Part shown: one piece after another, positions 40,938 to 50,499 of the stretch | Numbering within the stretch: position 1 is the first letter of the stretch | How the letters are laid out: each line of letters opens with the position of its first letter | Assembly (NCBI RefSeq): GCF_038592905.1 | Contig: NZ_CP151943.1 | Location: 1,738,501-1,802,500 of the forward strand | Direction of reading: 5' to 3' | DNA length: 64,000 bases | Origin: Neobacillus sp. FSL H8-0543 | Lineage (GTDB): Bacteria > Bacillota > Bacilli > Bacillales > Cytobacillaceae | Made by a program: the position numbers and the translations under genes | The notes under the pieces: model-generated | The model's input: only the letters and a program-made list of their open reading frames with translations | What the model was told of the DNA's origin: nothing | The model's database searches: none

Positions 40938-42851
40938 ATGAAACTTTTACAAACAGGCAACATTGGTAAAATGGAATTAAGAAATCGTGTATTTATGGCT
41001 CCCATGGGAACAGCTACAGAGCCTGATGGTTCATTTTCAGATCGTGCGATTCGTTATTATGAGGAAAGAGCAAAAGGGGGCACTGGTTTAGTTATTACTG
41101 GAGCCAACCAAGTAACCACTAAATATGAAGCAAAAGCGTGCAATATCTTAGAAACTCACCGTTCGTTCGAGCAATTAAGCTTTTTAGCTCGGCGAATTCA
41201 TAATAATGGAGCAAAGCTTTGTATCCAACTCACACCTGGACTTGGCAGAATGCAATTTACAACAGGCACAGTTATTCCCTATTCAGCAAGTGAAACACAG
41301 TCCTTCTGGTTTCCTGAAGTAACCTGTAAACCTTTTTCTGCTGAACAAATTCAAGATATAGTCAAAAAAATGGGCGAAGGCGCAGCTAAAGTGAAGGCCG
41401 CTGGTGGCGATGCCGTCGAAATTCACGGCTATGGCGGCTATTTGCTTGATCAATTCCACTCGACTTTATGGAACAAACGTACAGATGAATACGGCGGAGA
41501 TTTAAGAGGCCGAATGAAATTCACCCTCGACATCATTGCTGAAATCAGAAAAACCTGTGGAAAATACTTCCCGATCCTTGTAAAATTCACTCCTTACCAT
41601 GGTGTAGAAGGCGGACGTGAACTTCCTGAAGGCATTGAAATGGCAAAAATCCTCGAAGAAGCTGGCGTTGATGCCCTTCATGTCGATACTGGCTGCTATG
41701 AGGCCTGGTACAAAGCCATTAACACAGTATATCAAGAATCTCCCACTCAGATAGAAGTGGCCAATGAAATCAAGAAAAATGTAACGATTCCTGTCATGTC
41801 CCAAGGGAAGCTTGGAAATCCAAGTTTAGCGGAAGCCTCCCTGCAGCAAGGAAAGGCCGACTTCATTGGATTGGGCCATCAGTCCCTTGCCGATCCGCAA
41901 TGGGTCAACAAAGTGAAACGCAATGAAACCTATGATATCGTGCCATGCATCGGCTGTAATGAATGCCTGCATGCTGGATTTAGTGGAAAAATCATTCATT
42001 GTGCCGTAAACCCACTTTGCTTCAGTGAAGACTATTATCCAGTCACCCCAGCATCAGGAAAGAAAAAAGTCTTGGTCGTCGGGGCCGGTCCTGGCGGATT
42101 GGAGGCAGCCATTACTGCTGCTGAAAGAGGACTGGATGTAGAACTTTGGGAGAAGTCAAATCAGTTGGGTGGTACCTTGTTAGCGGCAGGAGGGCCTAAA
42201 TTCAAGAAAGACGTCGCAAATTATGTCGAGTATCTTGTGGGCAAAACCTATCGCAGCAATGTCCGCTTGAAATTGATGAAAGAAGCCACAGCAGACCAAG
42301 TCCTTGCTGGCAACTACGACAAAGTCATCCTTGCAACAGGATCGCGGGCATTCTTACCGCCAATCAATGGAATTCAAGAGACTGATAAAGTGGTTGTCGC
42401 CAATGATATCTTAACAGATAAAGTGAAATTCGGTAAAAATGTCGTCGTCATCGGTGGCGGGCTCGTAGGGTGTGAAGCCGCTGCACACTGTGCCGAAACT
42501 GCAGAGAGTGTGACCATTGTAGAGATGCTAGAAGATATATTGGTAACAGCTGACCATTGTTTGAACAACGACCAGGCGCTCCGTCAACTTTTACTCGACA
42601 GAGAAATCCGTGTTGTCGCAAATGCAACCGTAACAAAGCTTAGTGATGAGGCAGTAGAATATGTGCATGAAGGCGAACAAAAAGCCATCGAAGCCGACAC
42701 CTACGTAATCGCATCCGGTTTCAGATCCAATGATGAATTATACAACCAACTAAACGGAAAAATCGACGTAGAAAAAATTGGCGACGCCGTTAGTCCAGAC
42801 AAAATCCTAACAGCCGTCCACCAAGGTTTCCACATCGCACGCGGCATATAA
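40938..42851 (+). CDS. Old-yellow-enzyme / 2,4-dienoyl-CoA reductase-type FMN, FeS, FAD oxidoreductase
   Basis: About 637 residues. An N-terminal OYE TIM-barrel (about 1-330) shows LRNRVFMAPMGT, GVEIHG-type VEIHGYGGYLLDQFHS (near 165) and SQGKLGNP. A 4Fe-4S motif follows near 342: CIGCNECLHAGFSGKIIHC. A C-terminal NAD(P)/FAD domain starts at VLVVGAGPGGLEAAITAAERG (near 375) and contains a second Rossmann fold at VVVIGGGLVGCEAAAH. The layout matches FadH, NADH:flavin oxidoreductases and the Bai bile-acid enzymes, which reduce C=C bonds of enoyl/enone substrates. In that motif Cys2 and Cys3 are two residues apart, whereas FadH-type has three. Start ATG 40938 behind TGGAGG; an earlier ATG at 40875 has no good site. 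Confidence 0.85.
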   Translation: MKLLQTGNIGKMELRNRVFMAPMGTATEPDGSFSDRAIRYYEERAKGGTGLVITGANQVTTKYEAKACNILETHRSFEQLSFLARRIHNNGAKLCIQLTPGLGRMQFTTGTVIPYSASETQSFWFPEVTCKPFSAEQIQDIVKKMGEGAAKVKAAGGDAVEIHGYGGYLLDQFHSTLWNKRTDEYGGDLRGRMKFTLDIIAEIRKTCGKYFPILVKFTPYHGVEGGRELPEGIEMAKILEEAGVDALHVDTGCYEAWYKAINTVYQESPTQIEVANEIKKNVTIPVMSQGKLGNPSLAEASLQQGKADFIGLGHQSLADPQWVNKVKRNETYDIVPCIGCNECLHAGFSGKIIHCAVNPLCFSEDYYPVTPASGKKKVLVVGAGPGGLEAAITAAERGLDVELWEKSNQLGGTLLAAGGPKFKKDVANYVEYLVGKTYRSNVRLKLMKEATADQVLAGNYDKVILATGSRAFLPPINGIQETDKVVVANDILTDKVKFGKNVVVIGGGLVGCEAAAHCAETAESVTIVEMLEDILVTADHCLNNDQALRQLLLDREIRVVANATVTKLSDEAVEYVHEGEQKAIEADTYVIASGFRSNDELYNQLNGKIDVEKIGDAVSPDKILTAVHQGFHIARGI

Positions 42852-42862
42852 CAATAAAAGTG

Positions 42863-42887
42863 ACCACGGGGGATTGATTCTCGTGGT
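42863..42887 (+). terminator. Terminator after the enoate-reductase-like gene
   Basis: ACCACG/CGTGGT stem flanked by AAAG and CTTTC. Confidence 0.6.
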
Positions 42888-42889
42888 TC

Positions 42890-42980
42890 TTTCATTCAGG
42901 TAAACCCAAAGAGGAGAAGTGTCCGCACACTTCTCCTCTTTGTTTTGCACTAAAAAAAACCAGCAGAACCGTCACTTCTA
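42890..42980. repeat. Family B repeat, copy 2
   Basis: CCCAAAGAGGAGAAGTGTCC, then CACTTCTCCTCTTTG (forming a hairpin with it), TTTGCACT, A-run, ACCAGCAGAACCGTC. Confidence 0.7.
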
Positions 42981-43101
42981 TTTTTTGAAACTTTTTCAAA
43001 TTAAGTTCGTATAAAATAGCTAAAGTAAATGCATCCTTATGGAAAAATCTTATTCAATTTTTCTAGCATAAACAAATATATTATAAAAGGGAGGAATAAA
43101 A

Positions 43102-43299
43102 ATGTTCGAATACAAGTTTGTTAAAATAGAGTTTAAAAGATTATCTGGTAAACCTAGTGAAGACTATCGAGAAGTAATAAAAAATCATGCAAATGAGGGA
43201 TGGAGATTTGTTCAAATTTTCTCTCTTGACTTTGCTACTTCAGGAGTTGCAGTAGGTACATACTATGAATTAATCTTTGAAAAACCTATAAAAAAATAA
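43102..43299 (+). CDS. DUF4177 small protein
   Basis: 65 residues: YKFVKIEFKR, then NHANEGWRFVQIF and YYELIFEKP. This is the DUF4177 fold (two beta strands around a helix ending EGWRFV). Function unknown. Strong site AAAGGGAGG. Followed within 40 bases by a lipoprotein gene and possibly cotranscribed with it. Confidence 0.75.
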   Translation: MFEYKFVKIEFKRLSGKPSEDYREVIKNHANEGWRFVQIFSLDFATSGVAVGTYYELIFEKPIKK

Positions 43300-43338
43300 C
43301 AGACAGATACAAATAACAGAAGGAAGGTAGCATTTAAA

Positions 43339-43986
43339 ATGAAAAATAATCGAAAAGTTTTAATGGGGATGTTAACAGTAGGATTAGTAATAATGGTTGC
43401 TTGTGACTCATCTGACAAGTCAAGTGCTACCTTGGACAACCAGTCAAAAACTAATCAATCAACTCAAAATACCAACGGCTATTCTTCTAATGTAGTTTCG
43501 ACTGAGATTGCTTCAACTACCGAGAGCACTAAAAAAGATACCAATGAGCATGATACAAACAAAAAAGCAGAACCATCAAACAATGTCCCTACAAATGAAG
43601 AAGACTCCTCTACAAATAATACAGTGAGTTTGAAGGAAGAGTATCTCAAGAAATTAAATGATACGAAAAAAGAAACGGATGAGATACGAAAAAATTCCGA
43701 GGATGAAATTACATACGTGTTAAAAAGTTTTGAAGGTGATAGATTCGATGTTTGGGATGGATTGTTAAATGAAGTTTATCAAATTCTAAAGCAGCAACTT
43801 CCTTCAGAAGAGATGGAGCAACTAAGAAAAGAACAACGTGAATGGATAGATTACCGAGATAAATCTGCAAAAGAGGCATCTCTAAAATATAAAGGCGGTA
43901 CGATGGAACATTTAGAATATACAACGGTCCTGAACAATCTTACAGAAGAAAGATGCTTTGAATTAGTTGAAGACTATATGAAATAA
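43339..43986 (+). CDS. LprI/DUF1311-domain lipoprotein
   Basis: 215 residues. The signal peptide ends VIMVACDSS (lipobox Cys22). A low-complexity Ser/Thr/Asn/Glu linker (about 23-98) leads to a helical C-terminal domain (about 108-213) with DVWDGLLNEVYQILKQQLPS and LRKEQREWIDYRDKSAKEAS. These are the conserved Leu-Asn and EQRxWxxxRD motifs of the LprI/DUF1311 family, some members of which inhibit host lysozyme. It should be anchored outside the membrane. RBS GAAGGAAGG. Confidence 0.8.
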   Translation: MKNNRKVLMGMLTVGLVIMVACDSSDKSSATLDNQSKTNQSTQNTNGYSSNVVSTEIASTTESTKKDTNEHDTNKKAEPSNNVPTNEEDSSTNNTVSLKEEYLKKLNDTKKETDEIRKNSEDEITYVLKSFEGDRFDVWDGLLNEVYQILKQQLPSEEMEQLRKEQREWIDYRDKSAKEASLKYKGGTMEHLEYTTVLNNLTEERCFELVEDYMK

Positions 43987-44003
43987 TTTTATGCATTCAA
44001 AAT

Positions 44004-44028
44004 AAACCAGGAGAACCGCCCCTGGTTT
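44004..44028. terminator. Bidirectional terminator (family B repeat, copy 3)
   Basis: AAACCAGG (44004-44011) pairs with CCTGGTTT (44021-44028) with T-runs at both ends of a CCAGGAGAACCG core; serves two convergent genes. Confidence 0.8.
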
Positions 44029-44030
44029 TT

Positions 44031-44495
44031 TCATCCCCTAACAACCAAACCAGGAACTCTCGCTTTTAGCTCTTCTATAAATCTTTTTTTATCTTTTGGA
44101 GAAATTTTTATTTCACCCATTAACGCAGTCCTATAGGAAATAGCCAATCCATCCATCGATGACATCAAACGAAAGCCTGTGAAAATATCTTTTGTCGGGC
44201 GAATGCTGGTGATTTCACTGTACGGGATTCGTTTTCTTATTGGTCCACTCTTCACCAGTAAATAATCCTCATGAAACTCATATCTGATATAAAAACTAAT
44301 CCATAAAATAAACCCTGCCGACAAAATGAAGATGGACAACATGATGATAAGAGCAAACTTATCTTTCTCACCCTCTAGGAAAAACGGTAACAGACAGGCT
44401 GCTCCTATAAGGATCATTGCAATAGTAATCATCCATAAAAAATACTTATCAATTTTTGAACGAAATACCACTTGATTCATCCCCCCATGTTTCAT
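44031..44495 (-). CDS. PH-domain-like membrane protein (YyaB-type)
   Basis: 154 residues. Two membrane helices (about 19-38 and 46-67) precede a bacterial PH-like domain (about 70-150: YEFHEDYLLVKSGPIRKRIPYSEI). Such proteins are found in Bacillus as YyaB-type and have no settled role. The ATG at 44495 begins right after the stop codon of the upstream gene, so translation is probably coupled; ATG 44480 is an alternative start. Confidence 0.65.
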   Translation of the reverse strand: MKHGGMNQVVFRSKIDKYFLWMITIAMILIGAACLLPFFLEGEKDKFALIIMLSIFILSAGFILWISFYIRYEFHEDYLLVKSGPIRKRIPYSEITSIRPTKDIFTGFRLMSSMDGLAISYRTALMGEIKISPKDKKRFIEELKARVPGLVVRG

Positions 44496-45149
44496 TTATT
44501 TTAAATATTCATCCCCGATTGAAGGTAGGAACTTATCTAAAATGTCCTCTCTATTACTCACATCTGAATGGATATATTCGAATGCGGAGAGAATCGCTTC
44601 TTTTATTTTTCCCTTTGGCAATACCTGAATAGTTGTTGTAGGTCTAAAGAAAAGGTTCATTGGAAACCCGCCGTTTTTTGTCGGCAGCTCATAGTTAATC
44701 GCTAACTTTTCAGCCCCTAACCGTTCATAAAAGCTGATTCTCCTTTGTTGTTCCGCCCTCGTTGGACCCTCTGTTTCTTCAGGGATTTCTACTTCTAAAA
44801 ATAGACCTAGTATACCTTCTTGTTTAAACTCCGCAATTTTATTAAAAAATATAGACCCATATCCTCCGTTCCTGAACTCTGGAACGATGGCCATATAATC
44901 AAGCCACAATGCTTTTAACTGGGCAATTTCATAGATAAAGGCATACCCAACAATCTCATTAGACAGCTTATGTTTCGCCAACAAAAATTTATACCTTTTT
45001 TTACCTACAAGTATTTCAAGATGTTCGTAGTCCTTCAATTCATCTGCTGCAAAATCGGCCTGAAACCTTGGATAAAATGCCTTTAACTCCTCAAGACTAC
45101 CTTCTACTATTTCGATATCATTTAATTCACTGGTAGGAAACTTAACCAT
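44496..45149 (-). CDS. GNAT-family acetyltransferase
   Basis: About 217 residues. The central GNAT motif is MAIVPEFRNGGYGSIFFNKIAEFKQ (about 91-115) with the acetyl-CoA loop RNGGYG. The N-terminal region is an extra alpha/beta segment and the C-terminus has QRRISFYERLGAEKL. Start at ATG 45147-45149 with CAAGGAGATG upstream; an earlier in-frame ATG at 45194 lacks a site. Stop and next start abut, so it is the first gene of a two-gene unit. Confidence 0.7.
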   Translation of the reverse strand: MVKFPTSELNDIEIVEGSLEELKAFYPRFQADFAADELKDYEHLEILVGKKRYKFLLAKHKLSNEIVGYAFIYEIAQLKALWLDYMAIVPEFRNGGYGSIFFNKIAEFKQEGILGLFLEVEIPEETEGPTRAEQQRRISFYERLGAEKLAINYELPTKNGGFPMNLFFRPTTTIQVLPKGKIKEAILSAFEYIHSDVSNREDILDKFLPSIGDEYLK

Positions 45150-45254
45150 CTTCACATCTCCTTGTAGTAAAATTTCTAGTTGTTTTAAATGCAAATCATC
45201 CTAGTATAACACTAATATTCTATACTAAATAATAACCGACTGCACGGCAACGAT

Positions 45255-45354
45255 TCTCTGTTTCACCAGAAAGCCCCAATTAGGAGAGGTGTCCCGCACC
45301 CTTCTCCTTTAGCTTTGCACAAAAAAAAGCCAGGAGAATTGGTCCACCTGGCTT
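45255..45354. repeat. Family B repeat, copy 4, including a terminator stem
   Basis: CCCCAATTAGGAGAGGTGTC, CTTCTCCTTTAGC, TTTGCAC, an A-run, then AAGCCAGG (45327-45334) paired with CCTGGCTT (45347-45354) around AGAATTGGTCCA. The stem serves as terminator of the DUF4253 gene on the minus strand. Confidence 0.7.
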
Positions 45355-45355
45355 C

Positions 45356-46105
45356 TTAGTCCCACCAAAAATACCATACGGAAGAATTAATAAGTGTTCC
45401 GGCTAGCCCATTTACTGATCCAACCCCCTGCAAGACGATGTCACTGCAAAATCCAAATTGTTCCCATGCTAGAATTTCTGCTTCTTCTTGTGTTTTAGGT
45501 GGGTTCTCAACAAATAATTCCCAAACATCATGGGTTACTAAGGCTGGTCTAGCTCCATATTTTTCGTGCCAGTATTTGAATACTGCAACTTGCTCCTCTG
45601 GCATGGGACATTCATTAAATCCACCCATCGGTATCCAAGCAGCTACTTCCCATGGCTTATTCGTTGGGATTTTTGCGAGAATTATTTTCTTATTTATTAT
45701 ATCTTCACTTGATAAAAAATGGTCCACCTGTTCCTCTAAAGTAAACTCGCCAGCAAGATCCTCTTCTTCGTCCTCCTCTATGGGCATAACTTCATCAAGC
45801 AGTCTCTTTAATAATTCTTTAACATCAATACCCTTCGCTTTGGACAGGATTGTCTCCCGGTCATCAATCGAGTATTCCTGGTCCGCATCAGTATCAATCA
45901 TTTCTGCCAACATTTCTGATGGAATAATGATAAGTGGTATATATCCTTCCTTTTTACCTTCTATGAGAGCTTGATGATACCTCGCCATTACCCCCTTAAC
46001 TTCTTTCTCCTCAATAATCGAACAGTCGCAACCCAATTTAGCAATTAACTTTTCAATATAGCCATTCTTTTCTGTTGATTTCTTGAATCTATCAAATATA
46101 CCCAC
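45356..46105 (-). CDS. DUF4253 domain protein
   Basis: About 249 residues. The C-terminal half carries the DUF4253 pattern: PTNKPWEVAAWIPMGGFNECPMPEEQVAVFKYW and ALVTHDVWELFVENPP. The middle is acidic (PIEEDEEEDLAGEF). No signal peptide. Possibly an immunity-type or SMI1-like protein, but the role is unknown. GTG 46105 has AAGGAG 9 bases upstream; the ATG at 46114 directly abuts that site. Confidence 0.7.
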   Translation of the reverse strand: MGIFDRFKKSTEKNGYIEKLIAKLGCDCSIIEEKEVKGVMARYHQALIEGKKEGYIPLIIIPSEMLAEMIDTDADQEYSIDDRETILSKAKGIDVKELLKRLLDEVMPIEEDEEEDLAGEFTLEEQVDHFLSSEDIINKKIILAKIPTNKPWEVAAWIPMGGFNECPMPEEQVAVFKYWHEKYGARPALVTHDVWELFVENPPKTQEEAEILAWEQFGFCSDIVLQGVGSVNGLAGTLINSSVWYFWWD

Positions 46106-46219
46106 GTTCTTCATCTCCTTAAGGCGTTGTTATTGGAAAAGACAAACATAGTATATATTCAACAAAATCAAATGATTTCCTCTCATAGAACATAGGGAAA
46201 GTTTTTCTATATCATCATC

Positions 46220-46346
46220 AAAATCCGATAAAGTCCCCCTGCTAAAAAAACCATCCCTCTTGGCATCCCGCAACCCTTCTTTCTCTTTAGCTTTAGCTTT
46301 AGCTTTAAACAAAAAAAGCCAGGAGAACTGTCCGTCCTCTTGGCTT
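46220..46346. repeat. Family B repeat, copy 5, with the hexuronate-operon terminator
   Basis: CCCCCTGCTAAAAAAACC, an alternating AGCTTT run, A-run, then AAGCCAGGAG (46317-46326) paired with CTCTTGGCTT (46337-46346). The stem terminates transcription from the GH2 gene on the minus strand. Confidence 0.65.
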
Positions 46347-46353
46347 CCCTGGT

Positions 46354-48657
46354 TTATTTATTAATTTTCGTTAATTCTTTATTAAGCATGTACATGACTT
46401 TGTCTGTGAAGAGATCTTCTGCCATGGAGGCTAGCACATCTATCGGCATTCCTTGAGCCATTCCGAACATTGGGTGCTCTTCGGAGAAGTTACCTAAATA
46501 CTTCTTAATTACTTCTCTTGTTTCTTTCTTTTCCAAAAGCTCGCCAAGAGTCGAACGTGTGGAGTAAACATCATCTGAAATTTCCAACTCCTCAATTTCA
46601 ACTTCTCCCATTTCAGGCATTTGGAACCAGTTGGATACTAAACCGCCTGTTTCAGCCTCAGGTGCAACATAGCTTGGATTAGACTCATCCACTTTATTAA
46701 AGCTAGCACGATCCTCTATCATTAAACCGTCCTGGTTAGAGATAGCCTTAATTTCATTTAGTCCATCTATTAATGGAACATTTTCAAAAACAAAAACTCG
46801 GTCATCACTTGTCTTTGTTTCTATTTCTGACCCATTTGCATAAAGAGTTACTTGATCACAATTAGAATACACTTTAACGGTGATGGTCTCATCTACTCGG
46901 TCCACAAAACGTTTGCTGGTAATATGAACAATTCTTTCACTAGACCAGTTGGCTTTGTACATATAAAAAGCATCTTTTTTTATCCTGCGGTCGTAGGTGA
47001 TTAGTCCCTTGTTATTTCGTCCCTGCACGCCGCCTTCATCGCGGATGTTGGCACCGAAGTCAAACATATTCCAAACATACGTCGCCCAAAGGTAAGGACG
47101 CTTTGAGAAGATCCCCCAAACGGTTTCATGGTAGAGCGCATGATATTCTTCGGTATAATCTTTTACTTTCGGAGTATTGCTGTGATATTGTAAAATACCT
47201 TCTGCCCCATACTCAGAAATAGATAATTTCACCTCTGGGTTTGTTTGGTGGAATCCATCAAGCCAGCCTGCAAAATCTTCCGTTTTTCCCGTGTACCAGC
47301 CGTAATATTTGTTATAACCGACCGTGTCAGTAATAAAGTTATACTCATCCTTATCCTGAACAAACATGACATTTGCCATCGTCGATAGTCTTGTCGGGTC
47401 TTCCTTTTTCGTTAGTTCATTTAGTTCTTTAACAAGACTGCGGACTTCTGGCCTGTCGCCGCCAATTTGAATTTCGTTTTGAATCCCCCAGAAGATAATC
47501 GATGGGTGGTTAAAGTTTTGTCTGATGAGCTCAATCATCTGCTGTTTAGGATTTACTCCTTCAAGCTCCGTTTTGGACATAACGGAAATAAACGGAATCT
47601 CTGCCCAGACCACCATGCCTTCCTGGTCACAAAGATCATAGAAGTATTGGTCATGCTGATAGTGGGCAAGACGAATCGATGTCGCTCCTACCTCTTTAAT
47701 TAATTCCATATCTTCTTTATGTTCTTTTCTAGTGATACCCCAACCCATATCCTTACGGTCCTGGTGTCTAGAAACACCATATAATGGGAGATGCTCACCA
47801 TTTAGGAAGAAGCCCTTCTCGGAATCTACTTCAAAGTACCTGACACCGAAAGGGATGGACAGTTCATCCACCGTATCGTTGAAGCTTTCAAGTGTTACTT
47901 TTGCGTTATAGAGATACGGGTTATTCAACCCATTCCACAAGGTAGGATTTTTAATAACCGCTGGCATCTCAATGACCTGCGTTTCCCCAGCAGCCAATAC
48001 GACTTCCTTTACGGAATAAGCCGCTTTTTTTCCAGTACCATCAAGAATTTCCGCCCAAACTCTTACTTTCTTTTCTTCAGACCTGTCATTGACCACGAGT
48101 GATTTAATCGTTAAGTTCGCTTGTTCATCGGAAACCTGGTCTTGAACAAGGTAAACACCTTGCGAGCCATAATCTAATAAATCAAAATGCACCTGATTCG
48201 TAATCACGAGATTAACATCACGATATATTCCGCCATAGAAAGTGAAATCAGCCATTTGCGGATAGACATCCTCGTAAACCGTGTTATCCACTTTTACCGC
48301 TAACGTATTCTTTTTTCCAAATTCGACTAGATCAGTTATATCAAAACGGAAGATAGAGTATCCCCCACGGTGCTGTCCCAGATGATGTCCATTTACATAT
48401 ACATCCGTAACACTGTTTGAACCGTTGAACTCGATAAAAACTTTGTTTCCTTTTGCTACCGTTTCAATCGCAAATTCTTTACGATACCAACAGGCACCCT
48501 TATAATAGTCAAAACCGTTGGCGCCATCGATGGCATTCCAAGTATGCGGAATATTTACTGATTCCCAGTTATCATCCTGATGAACTCTCGCTAATGCCTG
48601 CTCTTCATCGTGCTGGATAAATTTCCAACCCAGATTCATATTTAAAACTTTTCTCAT
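46354..48657 (-). CDS. Glycoside hydrolase family 2 (beta-galactosidase or beta-glucuronidase)
   Basis: 767 residues, no signal peptide, so cytoplasmic. GH2 order: sugar-binding N-terminal domain (1-165), Ig-like domain (about 165-275) and TIM barrel (about 275-560). Acid/base Glu is in FWGIQNEIQIGGD near 394, nucleophile Glu in LSISEYGAEGI near 489. A further beta domain (about 580-660) and a 100-residue helical C-terminal tail follow. After the barrel, GRNNKGLITYDR contains an NxK triplet like the one that contacts the carboxylate in beta-glucuronidases, although GH2 beta-galactosidases can show it too. Sitting at the end of the hexuronate operon, beta-glucuronidase is the more attractive guess. 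RBS GGGGTGAGG. Confidence 0.8.
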   Translation of the reverse strand: MRKVLNMNLGWKFIQHDEEQALARVHQDDNWESVNIPHTWNAIDGANGFDYYKGACWYRKEFAIETVAKGNKVFIEFNGSNSVTDVYVNGHHLGQHRGGYSIFRFDITDLVEFGKKNTLAVKVDNTVYEDVYPQMADFTFYGGIYRDVNLVITNQVHFDLLDYGSQGVYLVQDQVSDEQANLTIKSLVVNDRSEEKKVRVWAEILDGTGKKAAYSVKEVVLAAGETQVIEMPAVIKNPTLWNGLNNPYLYNAKVTLESFNDTVDELSIPFGVRYFEVDSEKGFFLNGEHLPLYGVSRHQDRKDMGWGITRKEHKEDMELIKEVGATSIRLAHYQHDQYFYDLCDQEGMVVWAEIPFISVMSKTELEGVNPKQQMIELIRQNFNHPSIIFWGIQNEIQIGGDRPEVRSLVKELNELTKKEDPTRLSTMANVMFVQDKDEYNFITDTVGYNKYYGWYTGKTEDFAGWLDGFHQTNPEVKLSISEYGAEGILQYHSNTPKVKDYTEEYHALYHETVWGIFSKRPYLWATYVWNMFDFGANIRDEGGVQGRNNKGLITYDRRIKKDAFYMYKANWSSERIVHITSKRFVDRVDETITVKVYSNCDQVTLYANGSEIETKTSDDRVFVFENVPLIDGLNEIKAISNQDGLMIEDRASFNKVDESNPSYVAPEAETGGLVSNWFQMPEMGEVEIEELEISDDVYSTRSTLGELLEKKETREVIKKYLGNFSEEHPMFGMAQGMPIDVLASMAEDLFTDKVMYMLNKELTKINK

Positions 48658-48695
48658 AATTCCTCACCCCTACGCTTGATATAAATACGGAAAAA

Positions 48696-48715
48696 AGCAA
48701 CTATTTCTAGCTGCT
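48696..48715 (-). terminator. Intergenic hairpin between GH3 and GH2 genes
   Basis: AGCAACTA/TAGCTGCT stem with loop TTTC and a T-run on the minus strand; a partial terminator or RNA-stability element within the operon. Confidence 0.55.
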
Positions 48716-48735
48716 ATTTCCAAAACTATAACTAA

Positions 48736-50478
48736 TTAAAGTCGAGTATCCCACTTATTACACCATACGTTTTCATTTGGTGTTCCTTTGAACTCAGATT
48801 CGCCCATGATTTTATCAATCGTTTTCGTCAGTGTAATTTCGTCATCATTGTAGGCATTAATGTAAGCCTTAACCATTGGAACATCTGTTAAGTGTGTTGT
48901 AAAGTTTAGGGAAACAAACACAGTTGGTACTTCATGTACATACCATGGTATTTCGTTACTCATTGCCAATTTCCATTTGATTCGGTAATTATTCTCTGCG
49001 CCATAGCCGACGATATTCGCAAACACGAGGGCAGCATCTACCTCTTCACGATATTTAAGCGTTGGCCCCTTAATCCGAGTGTTCCCGTCATTTACAGTCA
49101 CACTAAATCCCCGTCTTTCAAGCTCAGCTACGATGAAATCAAGGGTCTTCGAACTCGCTTCGTAAATTCCGCCTTTTTCACCTTCTAAGAAATAAAGACG
49201 AATATTCTTATGAGTTTCGGGACGAATTGGCAGCTGGTCCAATGTATTTTTCACGAGGGTAATACCTTTATCGGCTGCTTCTTTGGCACGATTAATATGG
49301 TCTTCACTACCGATAACCTTTAGGTCTTCTCTTGTGCGTAGTAAAGTTCCCTCTTTTTGGGCATTGTGTAAGCCGATAGAAGCTTTTAATCCTAAAATTC
49401 TCTCTAACGCATCCTGAAGACGTTCCTCTGTAATCACGCCATTTTTGTACCCATTTAACATAAAGCTGAAATCTTCATCGATATTATTAAAGAATAAGAA
49501 CATATCACAACCTGCAGCAATCGATTGCGGGACATAATCTTCACGGCGCATCGCTGCTGTCATCCCTAGCATATGGGTGGCATCTGTTACCACTAAACCG
49601 TTAAAGCCCAATTTATCTTTTAATAAACCGTTAATTAATTCAGGCGCTAATGTTGCTGGCAGGATATCACGGTCCTCTAAGCCAGGAACTAATTGTTTTT
49701 GGTAATGTGGTAAGGCGATATGTCCAGCCATCATAGATTGAACGCCATTTTCAATATGATTGCGATACACTTTACCGAAGGATTCTTCCCATTCCTCTAC
49801 ACTAAGTTCATTGACTCCCAATACTAAGTGCTGGTCGCGTTCTTCCGTTCCATCACCTGGCCAGTGTTTAATACATACGCCAACATTGCTTTCACGTAAC
49901 CCTTTAATATAAGCGTTTGTATGCTTAATAACGGTTTCGGCGTTTGTACCATAGGCACGTGTATTAACGATGGTATTCCGCCAGTTCTTCAAAATATCTA
50001 CACAAGGGTCAAAGTTCCAGTTTACACCAATAGCAACTTCCTCACGACCGCTTACATACCCAGCATCAAATGAAACCTGCTCATCACCAGAAGCTTCACA
50101 CATCGCTGCTTTTGCAACATATGTACCATCTTTCATAGCACCGTTTCCACCAGAATCACAATTAGCCGCCACTAATAAAGGAACTTTGGAATTACCCTGC
50201 AATTCATTAATTAAATCTTGAACCTGCTCGGAAGTTCCGTTCATGTAACGGGCACCACCAATATGATATTTTTTCAATATATCAATATTGGAAAGAGCAT
50301 TGCCGCTAAATTGGTCTCCTCCGAAGAAGAAAAGATTAACAAAGAGCTGGCCGATTTTTTCTTCGTCTGACATATTTGAAATGGTCTCACGAACCCATTT
50401 AATATCTTGATCTGATAAATGATAAGGCTTAGCTTTTAAGTCAACTTTAGGCATTTTGATATCAACTTTTGATGTCAT
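48736..50478 (-). CDS. Glycoside hydrolase family 3 (NagZ-like beta-N-acetylhexosaminidase or beta-glucosidase)
   Basis: 580 residues, no signal peptide. An N-terminal GH3 barrel (about 20-380) carries KHWPGDGTEERDQH (near 207) and the nucleophile Asp in LVVTDATHMLGM (near 307). A C-terminal alpha/beta domain (about 410-570) follows. The DxH pair in the GDGTEERDQH loop corresponds to the His-Asp catalytic dyad of NagZ-type N-acetylglucosaminidases, which other GH3 glucosidases lack. It lies between a HAD gene and the GH2 gene. An intracellular role on GlcNAc- or uronate-containing oligosaccharides is inferred. Confidence 0.8.
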   Translation of the reverse strand: MTSKVDIKMPKVDLKAKPYHLSDQDIKWVRETISNMSDEEKIGQLFVNLFFFGGDQFSGNALSNIDILKKYHIGGARYMNGTSEQVQDLINELQGNSKVPLLVAANCDSGGNGAMKDGTYVAKAAMCEASGDEQVSFDAGYVSGREEVAIGVNWNFDPCVDILKNWRNTIVNTRAYGTNAETVIKHTNAYIKGLRESNVGVCIKHWPGDGTEERDQHLVLGVNELSVEEWEESFGKVYRNHIENGVQSMMAGHIALPHYQKQLVPGLEDRDILPATLAPELINGLLKDKLGFNGLVVTDATHMLGMTAAMRREDYVPQSIAAGCDMFLFFNNIDEDFSFMLNGYKNGVITEERLQDALERILGLKASIGLHNAQKEGTLLRTREDLKVIGSEDHINRAKEAADKGITLVKNTLDQLPIRPETHKNIRLYFLEGEKGGIYEASSKTLDFIVAELERRGFSVTVNDGNTRIKGPTLKYREEVDAALVFANIVGYGAENNYRIKWKLAMSNEIPWYVHEVPTVFVSLNFTTHLTDVPMVKAYINAYNDDEITLTKTIDKIMGESEFKGTPNENVWCNKWDTRL

Positions 50479-50499
50479 ATAAACCTCTCCTCTAATGAT

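Noticed and set aside
46130..46312. 60-residue minus-strand frame
   Set aside because: It consists mainly of family B repeat sequence with low-complexity Lys/Ala codons.
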